Position numbers and translations under genes: made by a program
In this document: positions 41,142 through 49,770 of the stretch, piece after piece
How the letters are laid out: every line of letters starts with the position of its first letter
Position numbering within the stretch: the stretch's first letter is position 1
Source: UBA1858 sp045106935
GTDB taxonomy: Bacteria > Pseudomonadota > Gammaproteobacteria > UBA4575
Assembly (NCBI GenBank): GCA_045106935.1
Contig: JBGCFN010000012.1
Location: 1 to 50,905, forward strand
Direction of reading: 5' to 3'
DNA: 50,905 nt
Notes under the pieces: model-generated
What the model was told of the DNA's origin: nothing
The model's database searches: none
Seen by the model: only the letters and a program-made list of their open reading frames with translations

Positions 41142-41804
41142 CTAAAGATTAGCAATGACTTCATAGAGAGTATGGTGACTTTGAATATATTTTCTCTCAA
41201 ATGGCGTGTAGGTAGACTCAATGGGCACGTTTAATAAATGTGACTCCACCTCGTCTATTTGGCTCAGCTTTAATGCTTGAAAAAATTCTTCTGCATAGAC
41301 TTGCCAATTAGTCCGCATGGTCAACACACCACCCAAAGACAGCATACTTGGGAAAATGGGATGTCCATGCCATCGTCGCTGCAAATGCCCGGGTTTTGGC
41401 CACGGGTTGGGATAAAACAAATAATGCCGCGACACATTCCATTTAGCCTCATGCATTAATCGCCATAGGGGCACACAATCACATTGGACAAACAATAAAT
41501 TTGCGGGTTGCTCGCCATGAACATGGCCTCGCCGCAGTCTCTCGATCGATTTATCGATTGCGATAACTTTATATTCAGGGAAATTCTTGGCTAAGCGATA
41601 GCTGCTCTCACCAACGCCACAGCCACTGTCTAATATCACTTTATGTGATGATACAAAATCATCAGCAATTTGAAATGCATTGACAGCATGCTTAGGTATA
41701 GAATCCTGATACTCAGAATTTTGATATCTCTGCACTAACTTATGCAGATTCTTATGCGGCCCAGTTTGGCTGCTGACAATTAGCGGTGATTTAGCAACAC
41801 TCAT
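41142..41804 (-). CDS. TrmB-like tRNA (guanine-N7) methyltransferase
   Basis: The 220-residue protein has the SAM site ILDSGCGVGESSYRLA (about 58-73), the ribose acid in VIAIDKSIERL, and the TrmB hallmark LFYPNPWPKPGHLQRRWHGH, here in short PNPWPKPGH. TrmB makes m7G46 in tRNA. In classical TrmB the motif is usually PDPWPK followed by KRHNKRR; here Asn replaces the Asp and the next part differs. So this may be a paralogous subfamily with a different target. It shares a 20-bp divergent promoter region with the oligopeptidase gene. Confidence 0.78.
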   Translation of the reverse strand: MSVAKSPLIVSSQTGPHKNLHKLVQRYQNSEYQDSIPKHAVNAFQIADDFVSSHKVILDSGCGVGESSYRLAKNFPEYKVIAIDKSIERLRRGHVHGEQPANLLFVQCDCVPLWRLMHEAKWNVSRHYLFYPNPWPKPGHLQRRWHGHPIFPSMLSLGGVLTMRTNWQVYAEEFFQALKLSQIDEVESHLLNVPIESTYTPFERKYIQSHHTLYEVIANL

Positions 41805-41824
41805 AACATAATTATATAAATCAA
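41805..41824. promoter_or_regulatory. Bidirectional promoter giving two leaderless mRNAs (predicted)
   Basis: Between two divergent start codons lie only 20 bases, containing ATTATATAAA. Rightward, TATAAA (41815-41820) ends 4 bases before the ATG at 41825. Leftward, TATAAT (41816-41811) ends six bases before the ATG at 41804. Transcription would start at or next to each ATG. Neither gene has a ribosome-binding site, as expected for leaderless mRNAs. A weak -35 (TTAGCA, 41791-41796) serves the rightward side. Confidence 0.5.
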
Positions 41825-43891
41825 ATGAAAGCGCCTACTGCACAAAAAATTCCACACGAGATTACCCTACACGGAGATACTAGAAACGACCAATACGCAT
41901 GGCTACGTGACCCAGATTGGCAGCAAGTAATGCGTGACCCTTCATTATTACGCCAAGATATTCGTGATTATCTAGAACAAGAGAATGCATTCACTAAAGA
42001 TTGGATGCAAGACACTGAGCAATTACAAGCCGCATTATTTGATGAAATGAAAGCCCGCATCAAAGAAGATGATTCATCAGTTCCCTGCAAAGACGGCTCA
42101 TACCATTATTATGATCGTTACAATATTGGTGCCGAGCACTCATTATATTGCCGTTACCAACAAGCTGGTGAAGAAGAAATCTTGCTAGATGCTGATGCAC
42201 TTTCCAAACAATATGATTACTTCGACATAGGCGAATGTGAGCATAGCCCCAATCATCGCTATCTCGCTTATTGCATAGACACCAAAGGCTCAGAGTTTTA
42301 TACACTTTATATCCTAGATTTAGACAGTGGAAAGTACTTAACTGAAACTATCGAAGATATTCAAGGTAACTTTGTATGGGCAATGGATAGCAATACACTG
42401 TTCTACACCACTCTAGATGCCAATCACCGCCCTGATAAAGTATTTCGCCACCAATTAAATACTTCACCTCAAGAAGATGAATTGGTTTATGAAGAAAAAG
42501 ATGCGGGGTTTTTTGTTGGCTTGGATCGTACCGAATCAAATCGTTTCATTTTGATTTCAGTTCACGATCATACAACAACTGAGCTTCACTATTTAGACGC
42601 ACACAATCCAAAACAGGCAGCAACGTTATTCCAGGCGCGCCACAGTAATATTGAATACTCAATTACTGACCACAGCAATCATTGGTATATCACCACCAAT
42701 GCAGATGGATGCACAGACTACAAAATTATGCGTGCACCCATTGAAAAAACACAGCGTGAACACTGGAATGATTATTATGTGCCAGATAAGGGAACATTAT
42801 TAAAAGGCATATATATGTTCCAAGATTTTTTAGTCAGATATGAGCGCTATCAAGGTTTACCTAAAATCATCATTACTCAGCACGAGTCCAGTGACAATGA
42901 ATACGCGATTGAATTTGAAGAAGAAGCCTATGAACTAGGTTTAGACCCTGGGCTAGAATTCAATACTCATAATCTGCGTTTCTCTTACACTTCAATGACC
43001 ACACCTAGCCAAGTGTTTGATTTCAACATGCAAGATCGCACACGCACGTTACGCAAACAACAAGAAGTCCCTTCTGGACACTGTTCGACTGATTACGTGA
43101 CAAAGCGCATTTTTGCGCGCGCTCAAGATGGCACTCGTATTCCCATCTCAATCCTTTACAAACACGACACCCCCATCGATGGAAGCGCACCATTATTACT
43201 CTACGGTTACGGCGCTTATGGCAGCAGCATGCCAGCCAGCTTTTCAACCACTAGATTCAGTTTAGTTAACCGAGGTTATATCTATGCGATTGCTCACATA
43301 CGAGGTGGAATGGAACTGGGTTACGACTGGTACACCGATGGCAAATTAAAAAACAAGAAAAACACGTTTACTGATTTCATTGCGGCGGGAGAACATTTAG
43401 TCGAGACAAACTATACGGCGACTGGAAATATCACTATTCATGGTGGCTCAGCAGGAGGCATGCTGATTGGTGCTGTTATTAATTTACAACCAGATCTCTT
43501 TCATGGCGCGATCGCCGATGTGCCTTTTGTGGATGTGCTAAATACCATGTGTGATGACACTTTGCCCTTAACTCCACCCGAGTGGCCAGAGTGGGGGAAT
43601 CCTATCACTAATGATGATGACTACACTTACATAAAAAGTTACTCACCCTATGACAATGTGCTCGCTCAACAGTACCCTCACCTGTTGATTACTGCCGGAC
43701 TGACTGACCCTAGAGTGACTTACTGGGAGCCCGCCAAATGGGCTGCCAAGCTACGTGAATTCAACCTTGGCAGTCATGTTGTCCTACTGAAAACAAATAT
43801 GGATGCCGGACACGCCGGCGCCTCAGGGCGATTTGACAGCCTCAAAGAGGTGGCATTGATGTACGCATTTGTACTAAAGCTGCGCAAATAG
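41825..43891 (+). CDS. ptrB: Oligopeptidase B (prolyl oligopeptidase family S9)
   Basis: The 688-residue protein has the N-terminal DQYAWLRDPDW motif, a seven-bladed propeller region (about 75-400) and the C-terminal hydrolase domain. There the triad is Ser542 in IHGGSAGGML, Asp628 in GLTDPRVTYWEPAKW and His663 in MDAGHAGASGRF. RGGMELGYDWYTDGKLKNKKNTFTDF, in short RGGMELGYDWY, is typical of oligopeptidase B, which cleaves short peptides after basic residues in the cytoplasm. The mRNA may be leaderless. Confidence 0.93.
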   Translation: MKAPTAQKIPHEITLHGDTRNDQYAWLRDPDWQQVMRDPSLLRQDIRDYLEQENAFTKDWMQDTEQLQAALFDEMKARIKEDDSSVPCKDGSYHYYDRYNIGAEHSLYCRYQQAGEEEILLDADALSKQYDYFDIGECEHSPNHRYLAYCIDTKGSEFYTLYILDLDSGKYLTETIEDIQGNFVWAMDSNTLFYTTLDANHRPDKVFRHQLNTSPQEDELVYEEKDAGFFVGLDRTESNRFILISVHDHTTTELHYLDAHNPKQAATLFQARHSNIEYSITDHSNHWYITTNADGCTDYKIMRAPIEKTQREHWNDYYVPDKGTLLKGIYMFQDFLVRYERYQGLPKIIITQHESSDNEYAIEFEEEAYELGLDPGLEFNTHNLRFSYTSMTTPSQVFDFNMQDRTRTLRKQQEVPSGHCSTDYVTKRIFARAQDGTRIPISILYKHDTPIDGSAPLLLYGYGAYGSSMPASFSTTRFSLVNRGYIYAIAHIRGGMELGYDWYTDGKLKNKKNTFTDFIAAGEHLVETNYTATGNITIHGGSAGGMLIGAVINLQPDLFHGAIADVPFVDVLNTMCDDTLPLTPPEWPEWGNPITNDDDYTYIKSYSPYDNVLAQQYPHLLITAGLTDPRVTYWEPAKWAAKLREFNLGSHVVLLKTNMDAGHAGASGRFDSLKEVALMYAFVLKLRK

Positions 43892-43901
43892 CTTTTTTTT
43901 T
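43876..43901 (+). terminator. Terminator of ptrB
   Basis: AAAGCT and AGCTTT (6 bp, 8-nt loop) overlap the stop codon and are followed by a run of T to 43901. The T run is strong and the stem weak. The rest of the gap to 44120 is AT-rich with no recognised feature. Confidence 0.5.
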
Positions 43902-44120
43902 CATCTAATTGTTGGAAAAAAATTCAGCTTAATTTCAGACAAGCCAACAAGTCATTGTTTTATATATATTTTATCAATTCTCACTAATTCGGACAGGACG
44001 CGCCATTTGAGAAATTTATACTAGACAAGAGCGGTTAGATGTCTAAAATGACCCATCTTTTTTAGCGAACACTAATATAACTATAATTCGCAGAAGTCCA
44101 AGGAACGAAAGGGAACCTCA

Positions 44121-44336
44121 ATGACGAATGAAAACCTCATCAAACGTGATGAAGACACAGGCTACATTATCGCCTGGAAGCATAAGTACGACTTTCAAAC
44201 AGGCAAGTTCGACGAGCAAATGACCTACGGCGAAGCCTGTAAGAAGTGCGAAGAATTGATCGCAGCTGACTCAGAAAAGACATTTTGGCCACACAAAGTT
44301 AAGCCTGCACCTGAGTGGCACATTCTTTATAGTTAG
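44121..44336 (+). CDS. Small protein of unknown function
   Basis: The 71-residue product starts MTNENLIKRDEDTG, with an AAGGGA ribosome-binding site 7 bases before the ATG. It has two Cys near each other (EACKKCEEL, a C-x-x-C pair) and ends PHKVKPAPEWHILYS. The C-x-x-C could bind a metal, but a single pair is not enough to say so. It is convergent with pdxH. Confidence 0.6.
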   Translation: MTNENLIKRDEDTGYIIAWKHKYDFQTGKFDEQMTYGEACKKCEELIAADSEKTFWPHKVKPAPEWHILYS

Positions 44337-44341
44337 TCTAT

Positions 44342-44935
44342 TTACGGAGACAGTCTTTCTATAGACCAGTCTCCGTTAGCTCCCCTGTTATATTTCAAAC
44401 GGTCATGTAAACGACTGGGCCGACCCTGCCAAAATTCTATCGCTGACGGTTTCACTCGATATCCACCCCAAAAACCCGGCCGAGGAATCACAACGGCATC
44501 TTTATACTTTTCTTCAACAGTCACGACTTGTTCGCGCAATTCTTTATAAGTTTCCATGACTGAACTTTGCTTTGAAGCGATAGCACCAATTTGACTACCT
44601 CGAGGACGCGAGTGAAAGTAGTCATCACTTTCTTCATCACTGACTTTTTCTACAGTCCCTTCAATTCGCACTTGGCGTTCTAATGCACCCCACCAAAAAC
44701 ACAAAGCCACCTCAGAACAGTTAGCAATATCTTGCGCCTTACGACTATCGTAATTGGTATAGAAAATAAACCCGCGTTCATCTACGCCTTTCAGCAACAC
44801 CATGCGTGAGGATAATCCCAATTGCTGTGAATAAGTTGCTAAATTCATTGCCGTAGGCTCTGGCATATCAGTGTTTATCGCTTCATCCAGCCATAATTTA
44901 AATTGCTCTACCGGGTTTTCATTAAGCTCTGACAT
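44342..44935 (-). CDS. pdxH: Pyridoxamine 5'-phosphate oxidase
   Basis: PdxH oxidises PNP or PMP to pyridoxal 5'-phosphate using FMN. I start it at the ATG at 44935 (MSELNENPVEQF), giving 197 residues. An in-frame extension of 90 codons upstream runs across the start of the divergent DUF2835 gene and is rejected. Motifs are SSRMVLLKGVDERGFIFYTNYDSRKAQDI (in part SSRMVLLKG) for FMN, ALCFWWGALERQVRIEG, and the C-terminal FWQGRPSRLHDRLKY. Confidence 0.95.
   Translation of the reverse strand: MSELNENPVEQFKLWLDEAINTDMPEPTAMNLATYSQQLGLSSRMVLLKGVDERGFIFYTNYDSRKAQDIANCSEVALCFWWGALERQVRIEGTVEKVSDEESDDYFHSRPRGSQIGAIASKQSSVMETYKELREQVVTVEEKYKDAVVIPRPGFWGGYRVKPSAIEFWQGRPSRLHDRLKYNRGANGDWSIERLSP
44344..44376. 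terminator. Long imperfect hairpin at the convergent end of pdxH
   Basis: ACGGAGAC (44344-44351) pairs with GTCTCCGT (44369-44376), and inside them GTCT pairs with AGAC around a 6-nt loop. It lies within the last codons of pdxH and 8 bases after the convergent small gene. There is no strong T tract on either side, so it may block convergent transcription or protect RNA ends rather than terminate by itself. Confidence 0.45.
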
Positions 44936-45014
44936 AATCAACTTACCTACTTTATAATCTTTTCTTTGCTCTGAAATTTTTTCTTTATTATCCAAAATAT
45001 TCTCAAACAATTTT

Positions 45015-45236
45015 ATGGGTTCAATTACGGTTAATTTAGCAATAAGCACAGAAGAATTTGCGCGGTTATATCGCGGAGAAGCACGTAATGTTATTTGCAC
45101 AGCAAAAGACGGCCGAACAGTCCAGTTCCCTGCTAATGTGCTCAGACAATTCCTAACGCATGACGGCGTACATGGCGAGTTTGAATTATTTTTCTCTACA
45201 GACAAGCGATTTTCTAGAATTGTAAGAAAAAATTAG
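45015..45236 (+). CDS. DUF2835-family protein
   Basis: The 73-residue product follows the DUF2835 pattern: ITVNLAISTEEFARLYRGEARNV, in part STEEFARLYRGEARNV, then DGRTVQFPANVLRQFLTHDGVHGEFEL. The family is a small PilZ-like beta fold found in gammaproteobacteria and has no known role. It is divergent from pdxH across 79 bases. Confidence 0.88.
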   Translation: MGSITVNLAISTEEFARLYRGEARNVICTAKDGRTVQFPANVLRQFLTHDGVHGEFELFFSTDKRFSRIVRKN

Positions 45237-45272
45237 CGCACAACCTCAGCTTACTCACTTAAGAGACTATCA

Positions 45273-45641
45273 TTATCTGATATTACACACCTTATTTTTC
45301 TTAAAACGCCACTCAGCAAAATATTTATAAAAGAAGTCCAGCATTGAAACTAATCGAAACTTAGTCACAACAAAACCAAGGACTCGATAATATTCCAAGG
45401 AACTCCATATCAACGCAAATACGGCAGCCCCCGAAACCGTGGAGCCGTCACTATGCACTGCATGTATTCTCCTCAACAAGGTTTCCTTACTGTAACCATA
45501 TTGTTGAACATGCTCCCATGATGACTCTATACCCACCCAATCAATACTATGCACTGTCTTCACTCGTTTATAGTGCTCAATTTCTCGATTACACAAAGGA
45601 CAGGTGTCATCATAGAAAACAATGTGAGGATTACTATTCAA
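45273..45641 (-). CDS. DCC-family (DUF393) thiol-disulfide oxidoreductase-like protein
   Basis: The 122-residue protein starts NPHIVFYDDTCPLCNREIEHYKR, in part FYDDTCPLCNREI, with the family's C-x-x-C (Cys14, Cys17), and has SGAAVFALIWSSL in the middle. The start is a TTG: the frame has a stop three codons upstream and no ATG or GTG nearby, and AAGGA lies nine bases before it. It follows the sensor kinase by 20 bases on the same strand and may be co-transcribed with the two-component system. Confidence 0.82.
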   Translation of the reverse strand: MNSNPHIVFYDDTCPLCNREIEHYKRVKTVHSIDWVGIESSWEHVQQYGYSKETLLRRIHAVHSDGSTVSGAAVFALIWSSLEYYRVLGFVVTKFRLVSMLDFFYKYFAEWRFKKNKVCNIR

Positions 45642-45661
45642 TTCAAATCATCCTTAAAAAA

Positions 45662-46672
45662 TTATAGAGTTAACGTGACACGCAAACCATTGCTCTTATT
45701 GACCAGGCCAATATTCGCATTGTGCAGCTTCAAAATTGCACTCACTAGACTGAGGCCTAAACCTGCACCTTCACGAGAATGCTGCGGGTCATCACGATAA
45801 AATCGCTCAAATACTTTGCTGATAGATTCTACGGGAATTCCTAGGCCATTATCATCAATATGTACTTTACATCGATGCCCGTCCTGTACCATTTCAACAT
45901 TAATTTTACCGTCTTTGGGAGTGAACTTGATCGCATTATCGAGCAAATTAGCCATCACTTGAAACATAAGATCACGATCGCCTGTATAGACACTCTCTAC
46001 CGTTTTCATGCTTATCAACTGCCCTTTCTCAAAAGCGAGCGGCTCGTAGAAATCAACGGCATCCTTAATCAATGCTTGCAAATCAAATGCTTCAAATTTT
46101 AATTGCTGCCTTCCTGACTCAATACTTGAAAGACTCAACAAAGAGTTAAATGTTTTCAATAAGCCATCGACTTCACCAACTAATTTCTCGTCATCTCGAT
46201 GATCTAGCTTATTCCTTAACCGTGCTAATGGTGTCCTTAAATCATGCGCCACAGTATCAGTAATATGCTGCACACCCGACATTAGCTTTTCAATTTTATC
46301 AAGCATGTTATTGAGCACAGTTGACAGGAAACTTAAATCATCCCAGCGAGAATCCACTTTCAAACGTTTTGTTAAATCACCCGTAGAAATAATTTCATCG
46401 GCTGTTTCAGCAATGCGATTAATTCTGGACACAACAAATATGCTGATCAAATAACTCGCCATGACTAGCAAGAACAAAGGAAGTATCCCTGCCACAACGA
46501 GCAGAATAATAATGTTTTTTAACTCATCACTATTTGGCTGAGAGTAAAAATATAACGCCACACTTAAAGACACTGCAGAAAACAACAATAGCAACAAAAA
46601 GAAGTTTGCCGCTTTAAAACTAGAACTTTTTTTATATTCTCTAATTACTTTCAATGATATACCCAGACCCAC
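45662..46672 (-). CDS. Sensor histidine kinase of a two-component system
   Basis: The 336-residue protein has two membrane segments (about 22-42 and 53-80) with a very short periplasmic loop, a HAMP domain (82-135), the dimerisation motif HDLRTPLARLR with phospho-acceptor His143, and the ATPase domain with NLLDNAIKFTP, DNGLGIP and GAGLGLSL. The short loop suggests that it senses membrane or intramembrane signals. It starts with GTG and overlaps the regulator gene by 32 bases. Confidence 0.93.
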   Translation of the reverse strand: MGLGISLKVIREYKKSSSFKAANFFLLLLLFSAVSLSVALYFYSQPNSDELKNIIILLVVAGILPLFLLVMASYLISIFVVSRINRIAETADEIISTGDLTKRLKVDSRWDDLSFLSTVLNNMLDKIEKLMSGVQHITDTVAHDLRTPLARLRNKLDHRDDEKLVGEVDGLLKTFNSLLSLSSIESGRQQLKFEAFDLQALIKDAVDFYEPLAFEKGQLISMKTVESVYTGDRDLMFQVMANLLDNAIKFTPKDGKINVEMVQDGHRCKVHIDDNGLGIPVESISKVFERFYRDDPQHSREGAGLGLSLVSAILKLHNANIGLVNKSNGLRVTLTL

Positions 46673-47318
46673 GTTTAGTTTTTATCAGATATTGCGGATC
46701 ATCCTTATCAATTTTCTGCCTGAGACGACTGACATGAACATCTATGACATTTGTCTGCGGATCAAAGTGATAGTCCCAGACATATTCTAGCAACATAGTT
46801 CTTGTAACTACTTGCCCTTTATTTCTTAACAGATACTCCAACAATCTAAATTCAGTCGCTTGCAATGGAATTTCTTTACTACCACGGCATGCTTCACGTT
46901 TTAGCAGGTTAAGTTCAACATCACGCGCATGAAGTATTGTTTCTGACTCACTCGCTTGCTGGCTTCTACGATAAAGCGCTTCAATTCTTGCACTCAACTC
47001 AGAAAATGCAAATGGCTTAACGAGATAGTCATCACCACCAGCCCGCAATCCTTTAACTCGATCGTCAACCTCACCCAAAGCACTAAAAATAAGAATGGGG
47101 GTTGCGTTACCCGCCCCTCGTAACGTTTTTGTTATCGTTAATCCATCCACCTCAGGCAACATTCGATCAATTAACATCACATCATATTGTTCTGTCGTTG
47201 CGAGAAATAATCCGTCTTTACCATTTTTTGAGACATCCACCACGTGACCGTCTTCCGTCAACCCTTTAAAAAGATAGTCTAAAAGTTCTTGGTCATCCTC
47301 AACACATAAAATACGCAT
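46641..47318 (-). CDS. OmpR/PhoB-family response regulator
   Basis: Starting at the ATG at 47318 (a TTG lies three codons upstream), the protein is 225 residues. The receiver has the acidic pair in CVEDDQ, phospho-acceptor Asp51 in VMLIDRMLPEVDG, and Lys in DDYLVKPF. The C-terminal winged helix has LQATEFRLLEYLLRNKGQVVTR, in part EFRLLEYLLRN, and VIDVHVSRLRQKID. It is divergent from the chalcone-isomerase-like operon and is its likely regulator, together with its own gene. Confidence 0.94.
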   Translation of the reverse strand: MRILCVEDDQELLDYLFKGLTEDGHVVDVSKNGKDGLFLATTEQYDVMLIDRMLPEVDGLTITKTLRGAGNATPILIFSALGEVDDRVKGLRAGGDDYLVKPFAFSELSARIEALYRRSQQASESETILHARDVELNLLKREACRGSKEIPLQATEFRLLEYLLRNKGQVVTRTMLLEYVWDYHFDPQTNVIDVHVSRLRQKIDKDDPQYLIKTKRGSGYIIESN

Positions 47319-47426
47319 AATACTCAATCAACCGATCACAATTCGGCAGTCCATTTAGTTAGCTGCCATGATACTTAATACGCTAATAAACCCCTATTTA
47401 TTCAACATTAAATTTTTTTAATCTTC

Positions 47427-47446
47427 AGTTAATTCAGCAATTAACT
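47427..47446. promoter_or_regulatory. Perfect 8-bp dyad between the regulator and the divergent operon
   Basis: AGTTAATT-CAGC-AATTAACT is a perfect inverted repeat in the 172-bp divergent region, 44 bases before the operon's first ATG. A possible -10 (CATAAT, 47459-47464) lies just downstream, so the dyad covers the -35 region. It is a candidate operator for the two-component regulator or another dimeric protein; OmpR-family sites are more often direct repeats, which weakens the link. Confidence 0.45.
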
Positions 47447-47490
47447 CGATTATGCCAGCATAATGTCGTGAACAAACAGGCAACCAAGCA

Positions 47491-48039
47491 ATGAGATATT
47501 TTAATTTTGTTATTTTAACGCTCCTACTCGCTTTTGCTAGCAACATCCATGCTGAAATTAACATTCAGTTGCCTGAAATAGTGACAAACGAATGGCCGTT
47601 GTATGAAAAACAAGGCGAGGCAAAATTTAAAAAATTAGGCCTGCATATTTACGACGCTTCACTTTGGAAGCTCAGCAAAAATAAATCAGCAGAAAATCCT
47701 AACACAGTGACTGCATTATCAATTGTCTATGCGCGCAACATTAATGCCAATCGACTTCTGTCCAGTACACATAAAGAATGGAAGAGACTTGGATTTGCAC
47801 AACAGTACCCAATAGATGCATGGTTGAGATCCCTAGAAGAGATATGGCCTGACATACAAAAGAATGACCTCTTAGTATTTATCTCCAACGAGGATGGAGA
47901 CAATCAGTTCTACTCTGGAACCGAAATATTGGGCAGCGTCGACGACCCAAGATTTGCATCAGCATTTTTAGACATCTGGTTAAGCGAGAATGCGAAGTAT
48001 CAAAAACATAGAAAGGAGCTGCTCGGTGAAATTCAATAA
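47491..48039 (+). CDS. Chalcone-isomerase-like periplasmic protein
   Basis: The 182-residue protein has a signal peptide (cut near IHAEI) and the pattern of the bacterial chalcone-isomerase-like family: GEAKFKKLGLHIYDASLW near 42-59, YARNINANRLLSSTHKEWKRLG, and DLLVFISNEDGDNQFYSG. Bacterial members are thought to bind fatty-acid-like ligands rather than to act on chalcones. It opens an operon of at least five genes, and its end overlaps the next gene by 14 bases. Confidence 0.87.
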   Translation: MRYFNFVILTLLLAFASNIHAEINIQLPEIVTNEWPLYEKQGEAKFKKLGLHIYDASLWKLSKNKSAENPNTVTALSIVYARNINANRLLSSTHKEWKRLGFAQQYPIDAWLRSLEEIWPDIQKNDLLVFISNEDGDNQFYSGTEILGSVDDPRFASAFLDIWLSENAKYQKHRKELLGEIQ

Positions 48040-48577
48040 TCTACTAGTTTTAATATTAGTTGCCGTATTGTGTTTTTCTTTACTAGCATGCAGTACATCA
48101 ATAAAAGATTATGAAGAATCACAGCCCGAATTTGATTTGCAAACATTCTTCAGCGGTGAGCTAAAAGGTTGGGGTTTAGTCAAAAACTGGCAAGGTAAGG
48201 TTACACAACGATTCAGCGTTGATCTTAACGGCGAATGGCATGATACAAAAGGAACATTATATGAATTATTCAAGTATTCAGATGGCAGAACTCAAGAGCG
48301 CATCTGGCAGTTAGAACAAGTTGATAGAGACACAAGTATTGGGCGAGCAAATGACGTTGTTGGCGAAGCAATTGGTCAGCATGCTGGGTTCGCTTTTAAC
48401 TGGACTTATCAACTCTTAATAGACACTGAGGACGGCAGACTTGAAGTTCAATTGGATGATTGGATCTATCAAATAGACAGCAATGCACTCGTTAGCGAAG
48501 CTCAAATCAAAAAATTTGGTATCAACGTAGGAGAAGTACTCGTATTTATTATCAAGCAGGACCAAACAAATGGATAA
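48026..48577 (+). CDS. DUF3833-family lipoprotein
   Basis: I choose the GTG at 48026 because AAGGAG lies seven bases upstream and a signal segment with lipobox follows (LLACS, Cys22 of 183 residues). The DUF3833 pattern is FDLQTFFSGELKGWGLVKNWQGKV, in part FFSGELKGWGLV, then RIWQLEQVDRDTSIGRANDVVGEAIG. The fold is probably lipocalin-like, which suits a lipid-related task. It overlaps both neighbours, so the operon is tightly coupled. Confidence 0.87.
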   Translation: MKFNNLLVLILVAVLCFSLLACSTSIKDYEESQPEFDLQTFFSGELKGWGLVKNWQGKVTQRFSVDLNGEWHDTKGTLYELFKYSDGRTQERIWQLEQVDRDTSIGRANDVVGEAIGQHAGFAFNWTYQLLIDTEDGRLEVQLDDWIYQIDSNALVSEAQIKKFGINVGEVLVFIIKQDQTNG

Positions 48578-48995
48578 CACTTTAATTACAGATTTCGTAG
48601 ATAACATGAACTCACTATCAAGCACCAATATTAGCGACGTTCTCGAGAAGGTTTACACCAATGAAATTGAATTCATCGATCCAGTCAAAGGCATCACCGG
48701 TCTAGAAGAACTAACCCGTTACTTCGACAATCTTTACAAAAGCGTGAACCACTGTCATTTCACGATCAACAATTACATACCTCATGATAGACAACACTCC
48801 ATTGAATGGGAAATGACGTTAAGACACAAAAGATTAGCCAACAATAAAGAAATTACCTTACCAGGCGCTTCATTTATCCGATTTCAAGACAACAAAGTGT
48901 GTTATCACCGAGATTACTATGACCTTGGCGCATTAATTTACGAAAGAATTCCAATCTTAGGCTCGGCAGTGAGGACAGTGCGCAATGCTTTCTAA
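48570..48995 (+). CDS. NTF2-like (SnoaL-type) protein
   Basis: The 141-residue protein follows the NTF2-like cone fold: a first helix pair (LSSTNISDVLEKVYTNEIEFIDPVKGITGLEELTRYF, in part IEFIDPVKGITGLEEL), then strands EWEMTLRHKRL and SFIRFQDNKVCYHRDYYDLGALIYE. The family holds both enzymes and binding proteins. Genes of this type travel with SDR and FAD-dependent partners in gammaproteobacteria. It overlaps the SDR gene by 11 bases. Confidence 0.85.
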   Translation: MDNTLITDFVDNMNSLSSTNISDVLEKVYTNEIEFIDPVKGITGLEELTRYFDNLYKSVNHCHFTINNYIPHDRQHSIEWEMTLRHKRLANNKEITLPGASFIRFQDNKVCYHRDYYDLGALIYERIPILGSAVRTVRNAF

Positions 48996-49770
48996 AAAAA
49001 TATCAAAACATTTCAGCAAGAAAGTTATTTGGATCACTGGGGCTTCTTCAGGAATTGGTCGAGCGCTAACAGTAACTCTCTCTCAGTTGAACTGCGATAT
49101 ATATATCACATCTCGATCTCAAGACAGTCTTGAGAAAACCAAACAACTTTGTCACAACCAAAGCAATATTCATATTGCCCCAGGCGACCTGACAAGCAAG
49201 CAAACGAATGAGTCTATTTGTGACACCATAAAAAACAAGCATGGTTACCTGGATATCGCAATTTTAAATGCGGGCACTTGTGAATATGTTGATATTAATG
49301 ACTTTGATAGCGCCTTATTTCAACGTTTAATTGATAGTAACTACATGAGCATGATTTATGGCATAGAAGCATCACTACCTTTATTGAAAAAATCCAGTTA
49401 TGCACATTTGGTTGGTATGAGCAGTACAGCGGCATACTTAGGACTTCCTCGCTCAGAAGCCTATGGCGCTACAAAAGCAGCAATACGCAATTTATTTCGA
49501 GCACTAAAAGTCAGTCTGTCACCTCACAACATCAATGTATCAACAATATGTCCTGGATTTGTAAAAACCGAACTCACAGACAAAAATGATTTCCCTATGC
49601 CATGTTTAGTTAGCGCTGAATATGCATCACTAGAAATACTCAAAGGCATGACCAAAAACTCACATGAAATTCATTTTCCTAAGCGATTTAGTTATGCATT
49701 AAAAGCCATTTCGTTACTACCTGACTTTATTCAATTCAGACTACTTAACAAGACAATACAAAAATCATGA
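48985..49770 (+). CDS. Short-chain dehydrogenase/reductase
   Basis: The 261-residue protein has the NAD(P) loop TGASSGIG at 18-25, AILNAGT, the catalytic Ser in VGMSSTAAYLG and YGATK as the catalytic Tyr-x-x-x-Lys. The substrate is not known; the neighbours suggest a lipid. Its stop overlaps the next start (ATGA). Confidence 0.9.
   Translation: MLSKKISKHFSKKVIWITGASSGIGRALTVTLSQLNCDIYITSRSQDSLEKTKQLCHNQSNIHIAPGDLTSKQTNESICDTIKNKHGYLDIAILNAGTCEYVDINDFDSALFQRLIDSNYMSMIYGIEASLPLLKKSSYAHLVGMSSTAAYLGLPRSEAYGATKAAIRNLFRALKVSLSPHNINVSTICPGFVKTELTDKNDFPMPCLVSAEYASLEILKGMTKNSHEIHFPKRFSYALKAISLLPDFIQFRLLNKTIQKS

Noticed and set aside
44936..45205. 90-codon upstream extension of pdxH
   Set aside because: It overlaps the divergent DUF2835 gene, and PdxH homologues begin near MSELNENPVEQF.
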